Positions 56,819-64,000 of a stretch of 64,000 nt of DNA are shown here, piece by piece; within the stretch, counting starts at the first letter, position 1; each line of letters begins with the position of its first letter. Source of the stretch: Takifugu bimaculatus (Eukaryota; Chordata; Actinopteri; Tetraodontiformes; Tetraodontidae). The translations under genes and the position numbers were made by a program. The stretch covers positions 17,872,176-17,936,175 of the forward strand of contig CP034990.1 of assembly GCA_004026145.2 (NCBI GenBank). Direction: 5' to 3'. Under the pieces are notes generated by a model that searched no databases, was not told where the DNA came from, and worked only from the letters and a program-made list of their open reading frames with translations.

Positions 56819-58525
56819 GCTTCACATGTGTGCACCCGCTCGGGGGCCCGGAGCAGAGTGATGCCCCCGCTGGCTCTGCTCCTCCAGCTCTTTGTCCTGC
56901 AGCACTCAGTGTGTCTGCCTCCTCGGGAGACTGGCAGGCTCCTCTAGTGTGGCTCCACAAAGACCCAGCCTCCTTTGAGGTGTTAAAAACTTCCATTTAT
57001 GCATCTCCCTGGACAAAAAAAAAAGAGAAAAAAAGCACCAAACCCATTTGAGCCCGGCAGCAACACAGGCTGATATTGTGTCCACGCTTCTCCGGCACTC
57101 ATTTCACAGATTCTAAAACCAGTATGTGGTGAACAGGATTTGAGGGGCTAAAATGCCCCGCGAGGGCCAGGCGATAAGAGGGGAGAAACGCCACCACGCC
57201 GTAAACTAGACGATGGATCCAGGAAAATAAACACATTACCTGGGAGAGCGGGTGAGACTTGTTTTCATCCCCCTGCCCCCATAAACACACATCTATACGC
57301 AATCCCCCTCACCCAGCGCTGAGCGGAGGCAGCGAAAAAGAGGAGAAGATGATGTGCGTGCAGCTCTGGCGGAAAAGAAGTCACATCGGAATGTCCCGGG
57401 AAAAAACAAGCCTGTTCTGTGTCCTGTGTTTCCAGCCTTTGTAGTAAAACTCAAAGAGAATCGATGGGTTTCACTGGGGGCTGAACTGCGGAGATACGCT
57501 CTCGATTTGTCTCTCACCCAACCTCGACCCTAAAAGACTCTTATTCACCTCCTCTGAGCCCGGAGGAGCGACAGAGAACGGGTTTGGGCTGGAACAGCTG
57601 CCACCCCTACCTTTCCTTTCACTCCTGGAGAAACACAGGTGGCAGTTTCCCTCCCAGCGAAGACATTTTGACCCCGGCGACGCTCCCGCAGCCTCTCCCG
57701 ACGCGCCGGCGCTACACTGCGGCTCGGAGAAAAGGCGGTTTGAGGGAGACGGAGGGAAGATAAAAAGAGGGGACGAGAGATTTGCAAGGCTGCGACAGCT
57801 AACAGGGTGTTGAAGCATGAAACAGCTGCACGTGACTGACCTGTTTCCAACGCTAAATAACTCAATGACATGCTGGATTTCTGGTTGAAATGCAGCGCGT
57901 CCGACTCGAGCTGGGTCCCCCCCCCCCCCTGCACTCGGCTGTACAAAGGGCAGGACGCGACAGGACGTGATAGAGCCCCACCCCTCGAGATGAACACCGG
58001 GGGACCACCTGAGTGTTGCCCTCCCAAAAGGCTCCCGTGAGGTCGATGTGAAGCTCCATGTTTAACACAGTCACATGATCATTTCTATGCCAGAATATTC
58101 TCCACTTAGCTTTGCCCCCCCCACCCCATTTCTTCATTCTCCCAGGGCCATTTCCTCCCAAACCCCCCACCTCTCTGTGGGTGCTGCTTCTGCAGAGATA
58201 ACTGCGCAGCACCCAGGTCGGCAGCAGCCCGCCGATGGCATAGATTACCTGCATTGTCAAAATAACGGACTCTGCAGAATTCCCACTTTAGACACGGGGC
58301 AGGAACGAGGATTTGGGATGGAGGATTGTCGTAATATGTCAGCTCTTCCCAACACAAGTGGAGGTAAATCCAGCCTCGCGTGTATTCAGCGGTAGTTCCC
58401 CGATCATGTGATGGGATGGTGTGGAAATGACCTCACAGATGCCGAAGTTTGGAATTTGAATGTCTGAAAAAAGGGTCAGAGTCTGATTTACTTTGGATGC
58501 TTTCGGACAGCTTAACCCGTCGTTT

Positions 58526-58527
<2 letters not shown>

Positions 58528-58561
<34 letters not shown>
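58528..58561. repeat. (GCGT)n microsatellite
   Basis: Eight perfect gcgt units (gcgtgcgtgcgt...), an alternating purine-pyrimidine tract containing a CpG in every unit. Confidence 0.95.
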
Positions 58562-59294
58562 CGCCCTTTGACAGAAATGCCAGCAAAGCTGTCGGCGCCT
58601 GCGTCCTGCTCCTTTGATGTCGGCCCGTCTGGATTCGGAGATTTCGTTTTGGAGAGTCAACCTTCTGCATTGTCGCGGGGGAAAAAAAAGAAAACGCTCA
58701 GCCTCGGCGCCCCGCTCGCAGGTTCGGTTCTAAAAAAGAAAAGTATTAAAGTCATAATTTGAGTTTAGGGTTGCGTCAAAGTGAATTTAATAAGTCCCTG
58801 ATCCTCTAATTAGGAAAGGGGAGTGCCTGTTTTATGTTTCCTGCCTGTAGGTCCAACACAGCAGGAAAAAAAGCTGCTCCATGCCGCTACAATAGGCTGC
58901 TTGACACTCATTCCCATTACACCACTGGGATTACACTGGCTTCATTATAATATCACTTGGGTTCCCTCATTATATTCAATTATAAATTCTTTTGTTTTTT
59001 CCCTCTCTTCCTCTCCCAGTCAGCAAATAATTAACTTAGATTACAGGCTGCAAAAGGACTGCATTTGTCCATGTATTATTTACAGCATTGTTCTCTATTA
59101 ATGGCGCATTAGGGATTCAAAGGTTAGCTGGTGTGTTCCCAGTGTAATTACGAGAGCTCCAGTTTATCAGAGATTAAACACACAGTCAGATGTTTGACAG
59201 GGAGCGTCTTATTGAATTACCATCCTTGTAGCGTGCGTTTTATTCAACAAGGCAGGGATTTGGTGTCGGCAGCTATTAGAATAAGTTCATTCTG

Positions 59295-59332
<38 letters not shown>
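59295..59332. repeat. (GT)n microsatellite
   Basis: Nearly perfect GT repeat of about 37 bp. Confidence 0.9.
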
Positions 59333-59335
<3 letters not shown>

Positions 59336-60779
59336 CTGGTTACATCTGGAGCAGAGTTCAGAGCTGTGAAATCGTGTGTGTTTGGCATTATTTGAGAGGC
59401 AGGAGTAGACTTTAAACTCGGAGGTGCTATTCATGCGACAGCTCTCCATTCAGCTGGGGTCACCTGGGTCTCCTCTCCCCTATTGTCACCTCCAGCCTCA
59501 AGGCTGCCACATTCAGACCTCTCTGCAACTCCCGTCTTTATCTTGCTCGCTCTGTTCGCTCTCCAGCCTCCCACACAGCAGACGGCACTCCGACAACAAT
59601 GCAGCCGCGGTCGGTACATTTGTCTGAGCCTGGTTGTCGGCGGCTTACTGGTCCCGCTGACGGGAGACCGAGGTGCCATAGTGCAAATTAGAGGCAGATC
59701 GGTTAAGCGTGACCTTAAAAAACCCTTGGCCCCCTTTAATTGGCGGAGCTGAGGCAGACTAATTGTATAAATCAACCGGTAATGAGATCTTGGCTTATTG
59801 TGAAACAGAAAATAATTTGAGAAAATGACCATGAATGAGCTTTTCATCCCCAGATTCTCCTGATCGGTGAATTGTTTGTCCTCCCCCCCCCGCCCCTTCC
59901 ATTTGCTTGTCATGCACCGTGCTGGAACTAGCAGAGCACGGCCTCAGAATAAACCGTTAGCGAGGCAGAGGTGAAAAAAGTGGAGAAGAATTCAATAATA
60001 GGAGCAGGGACCCTGAGCTGGGACGACGACTCCCCAGCTGGGTCTCCCTCCCTGCTGGAGCCCCTCAGCAGGACTTCTGCACCTCCGTATTCGCCACCTC
60101 AGCTTTTCTGACCGTTGGAATCAAGCTTCCAACGTCCCGTGTCGCGTGATCACGCACTCAAACGAGCTCGCCTCTGTCTTCTTCTCGCCCTTCAGGTGTT
60201 TTACATGAATCCAACACCACGCGGGCACTGATTGCAGGGAGCTGGGGATCGAGTCTTTCACATTTTTGTAAGTATCTGTTCGGCATTTTCTCTGTTGCCG
60301 CATGTGTCAAAGCCCCCCCCACCCCCCCACTGTTTCCCACCCGCATGGAACACCTGCGTCAAATGAGGTGGACAATTGGATAGACTCACAATGTATGCAC
60401 AATTAGACACTCATAGCAGCCACGAGGTTAGCCTGGTCTTAGCATCCCTCCCACCCTGGCTTTGCTGTGTTGCTGCAGTCCCGGCCTGCGTGCGTGCGAA
60501 TCGGCGTTTTTGGCGTCTTACCTTTGGGGCAAATGCGAAAACGTCGAGTAAAAAAAGTACAGTGGTAACTGACACCAGGCGCCAGTCGTTTTCACTTAAC
60601 GAAACAGCCACATGCCTCAGATTCCGTCAGATTCGCAAATAATGCGGCAATTTTACACCAAAACAACATGACAAATATGATCAAATGAGGTCAGAGGCAG
60701 TCTGGTAGAATGTTCCAGTATCTGAAAGCAACAAAAATAAATAAAAATAACACAATAAAGAGCATTGAGGCATCATCGG

Positions 60780-60799
60780 TGCTGCTGCTGCTGCTGCTT
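60780..60799. repeat. (GCT)n short tandem repeat
   Basis: gctgctgctgctgctgct, six units. Confidence 0.85.
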
Positions 60800-63700
60800 T
60801 TCTAATAAAGACGCGTCTCACTGCAGGTGTTACGCAAATAAAGGTGAGCAGGTTAGTGGAAATAATATCTTTTCTTTTAAATGTCAGTCGCAGACATGGT
60901 GGGAGTCATTATTGTTGGAGAATCTCTTCAATAACAGGAAACATCTACCTGAATTCAAAGTTCACGGCTCTTACGTCTTATTTAATCAGGCAATTTCGCC
61001 TTCTTTTCAGCCAGACTTTCCTGATGCTGTGAATGTCTGGAACTTAAAACGCTTCCCCGTGTTTGTTAGATGAAGATGGAGAAGGAAAAAAAAGCCCACT
61101 GTCAAATTAGTGGAGACATCCCAGTATGCCAGAGCGCCATGGCAGCCGTGTGCAGGTGGTACATTTTCCAGCGCTGAATTCCCATAACAGTAGAGTTCAC
61201 CTTTGACCTTTGGGGGATTCAGCGGGCTGAGCACTACCAGCTAACTGAATTTTGAGATTAGATTAAAGAATAATTGGCCACTTAAGAGGAATCACTTATT
61301 TTGAGCTAGCATTGCTTTTTGTTGCTAACTGTAACGCTAAAGCGTCGTTGTGGGTCGCGTTTAGCAACGCTAACTTGTTAGCCTGTTTATATATGTGTAC
61401 ACGTGCATGAAGGCAAGTATATTTGTTTAGATTAGAGACATTTAATCACATAATCCAATCTGGAAAGCCCCGAGGACACATCAGACCTTCCAGTCTGTTG
61501 TTTATCTAATAGGCTTTAGCCGCGTGGTCGTACGGCTCCGACTCCAGTATCAAGGGTGAGGTTTGGAAGCATCCAGGCCTCCTGTCAGAAGTTAAATAAT
61601 CATCACATCATCACATGGAAAATGGACGGCCCTTTTAAGGATCATTATCTTTTCTCTATCAAATGGAGCTCTTCTAAATGTTATCTGCTGTCAGGGGAAC
61701 CCTGTTCTTTGTAACAGCACTGAAGGAAAGATCAAAATATGCATTTTATTTTTATTTATTGTTTTATTTATTGTCTGTTTACAGATTGAGTTCAGCTGGC
61801 GGTTATGATGCAATTCGGGGATTTATTAAGGTTATTTAATGGTTTGTTGGAATTTAGTTCCCTCTAAGTCTAAAAGGCGCGTACATAGCCTCTATGCTGT
61901 TTCCGAGCTTCAGGACAGAAGTTCCCCTAATAGCTGGGAGCGTGTCATTAGCATTCCTACCTCAGCTGCGCCAAGCAAAGCAGGACTAAAAGTCTGATAA
62001 AATGAATTAATGAGTTTAACCGGCAACTTTTTTTTTTTTGTCTTCCTCCCCAAAACATGACGAATCCTCTCCCACTGAGGCTGCGCGCGTGAAATCCCCC
62101 GCGCGTCGAGAGTAGCCCGTTAATTGATTTGCAAATTATTTAAAGTTTGCAGCACCCAGGGGAGCGCTACGCAGTAACGACAGCCCGTTAAAGAGTCGGA
62201 AAACTCATCGCAGGCAAGACGGTATTAATTTGTAACAATATGGACCTCAGGCTAAAAGCGCCGGTGTTGTCCCACTGCCGCAGCTAAGTACGCTCTTTAA
62301 AATTTGAAGTGCGTAATAGATCTTTTATTCCGCTTTGTTTTTCCTTAAGGGTGCTTTTATCTTCATTGTGAAAACATTAGCGCTAACCACCAGACTCAGG
62401 TTAGCCAACGTTATCAACCGCCTGGGTAAGAGCTGCACATTTTGTTGTGGTCGGGAAAAGATGAAGTCGTGGAATGCAGGCCGACCTCATAACACGCACG
62501 TCACGCGTTACAGCGTTTTAAGCTAAAATTCTTTGATCTCCGTTGTTAATATCAAGGAGCCTCTAATCTCGACCTATTAGCAACCGCTGTCATTCAGACA
62601 CGTGGTGTCAGCCTGATTTAAATAAAATGAAATGAAGATAGTTGTTTCTGGTCCCTTGGCTTCACTCATTGCCATAAACATATGCTCTGTGCCCCCGCTT
62701 CCTTCCATCTTATTTATGACTTTAATTTGTTGTGTGGGCTGCGCGAGAAATCAAATTTAATCCAATCCTCCCAGGGACCCTGTCATATAATAACATGGTA
62801 ATTTCTGTGTATCCTTTTGAAAAATGAGGAAATTAATTCTTCCTGACATGTTCTAATTATTCCAGTGTGAACGGCGGATGGGCTCCTTCTCCTCCGCCCC
62901 CCCCTCCCCGGCCCCCTAAGTGTCAGTTGCCGACGGGGGGCGAGGTGCTAATGCTGACCAGCAGTGCGTTTAATTTGAAACATGAGCAGACACCTTTCAA
63001 CACACCTTCTTAATGTTGAAGTGGCTCACACAAATTAATTCACTACTCATCTGGCAGCTCTGGCTGAGGTGCACATGTGTGTGCCTGCGTGCACGCCTAG
63101 AGGTAAAGCGTGCTTTAGTTGGTAGCGGTGGAGGGGGGGGGGGTAGAATGGGACACTGAGTAAAGGTAGCGGGAGGTGTAAAGTGCATGTATGTCACACA
63201 TGGACCAGGTATCACCGTACCACATGTTGCCAGGTGTTGAGTGGGCGCAAAGCTGTCGGCTGGGACTCTGGGATTGCTTGGACAGCATCCCATCAACCCC
63301 CCCCCCCCCCCACACCCCTCAACTGCTACGCCAGCACCGTTCCTCCGGATCTGGAAGAGTTCTCGCGCCAGTTCTCCACAAAGTGAACTGATAAAATGAT
63401 TTAATTACACTGTCATCAGGTAGTCTTTAGCTCATCACTTCAAGCTCCACAGGGAGGCTGGTAATTTTCCAGGGAACGCCGCTCATATTTTACGATATCT
63501 TTCCAATTCCAGGCATTTATTACAGAGTGAAACGCGCATGTATATGGTCCCTGTGACGTAACGTAATCCCAGCTTCTGTGAGTCCACGACTCATGTTAGC
63601 GCCAGACCGAAGGAAAGTCTCTCCGCTGTAATTATCAGAAGCGGCTGAAAAAACACAGCATTAAAACAGAAATACAGAAATGGGGCCGACCTTCGGAGTC

Positions 63701-64000
63701 GGGTCAGAGAGCAGCGGGCCCACATGTTGCTGTAGCTTCAGGAGGACCGCGCACGGCATCGCCAGTGGTGGGCGGGTCCGCCTACCGACTCAAAGAGGCG
63801 TCTCCTCGGCTGCGCCGCCTCCACAGATTAAAGCCGCCCCCCCCCCTGCACGCCCCCACCACCCACACCCGCAGGGTTAATCACTGCCATTTCGGATCCT
63901 TGCACATGGAGCCAATGGGTTCTCCATCACTGTGGAAGAAGTGAGACATGAGCCACCGCACGGGCTGACGCTGCAGTCCTGCGGGCAGATCCACTTCATG

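Larger units (their letters stand above)
44901..64000. other. Noncoding region, putative long first intron of the downstream gene
   Basis: No convincing coding exon was found in 19 kb. The sequence mixes microsatellites, homopolymer G/C runs and AT-rich blocks with TAATTA-like homeodomain and octamer-like sites. Long noncoding stretches next to developmental transcription factor genes often hold enhancers; here that is inference only. Confidence 0.5.

Noticed and set aside
60113..60134. 8-bp inverted repeat cgttggaa/ttccaacg with a 6-nt loop
   Set aside because: Short enough to occur by chance in 64 kb.
1..64000. tRNA, rRNA, CRISPR, phage or bacterial operon features
   Set aside because: None seen; exon-intron structure and repeats show vertebrate nuclear DNA.

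Overview
The window is vertebrate nuclear DNA, almost certainly from a teleost fish. Protein-coding sequence is split into short exons with GT-AG introns, CA/GT microsatellites and homopolymer C runs are abundant, and three stretches look like known fish dispersed repeats. Introns are small (many 80-2000 bp), which suggests a compact percomorph-type genome; the species cannot be named from the sequence alone.

One protein-coding gene can be read with confidence, on the + strand: the adherens-junction adaptor plekha7 (pleckstrin homology domain containing A7). Twenty-five coding exons lie between 15,671 and 36,444 and encode about 1,260 residues. In order they give the end of a WW domain, a PH domain, proline/serine-rich linkers, a central coiled coil, a conserved basic/proline segment, a C-terminal coiled coil and a polyproline tail ending in a PDZ-ligand-like His-Tyr-Thr-Phe-Val. 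The exons for the protein start, the first WW domain and the first half of the second WW domain were not found; the first 15.6 kb reads as intron, so they probably lie upstream of the window.

Region by region: 1-15,670 is intronic, with a LINE-like tail (about 529-745), a diverged SINE-like repeat (about 8,851-8,950), microsatellites and a striking 58-bp hairpin (14,187-14,244). 15,671-36,444 is the plekha7 body. 36,445 to about 38,545 is its probable 3' UTR. About 38.5-43.8 kb is intergenic and contains a fish-type CA-flanked repeat (about 40,264-40,552). About 43.8-44.9 kb is a CpG-rich, GA/CT-rich promoter-like region with two good splice donors, best read as a noncoding first exon of another + strand gene. 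In mammals SOX6 lies beyond the 3' end of PLEKHA7 in the same orientation, so sox6 is the leading candidate, by gene order only. 44.9-64 kb has no recognisable coding exon and would be its first intron: microsatellites and palindromic or homeodomain/POU-like sites that could be regulatory.

The most interesting points are a likely alternative short C-terminus of plekha7 made by intronic polyadenylation (stop at 34,447, AATAAA at 34,522, G/GT-rich element just after), which would remove the polyproline tail and PDZ ligand; two exon junctions whose best splice signals do not keep frame, one of which is exactly repaired by a possible 16-nt microexon; a 132-nt in-frame cassette-type exon; and the intronic hairpin. 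No mobile operon, CRISPR, phage or other novel multi-gene system is present.
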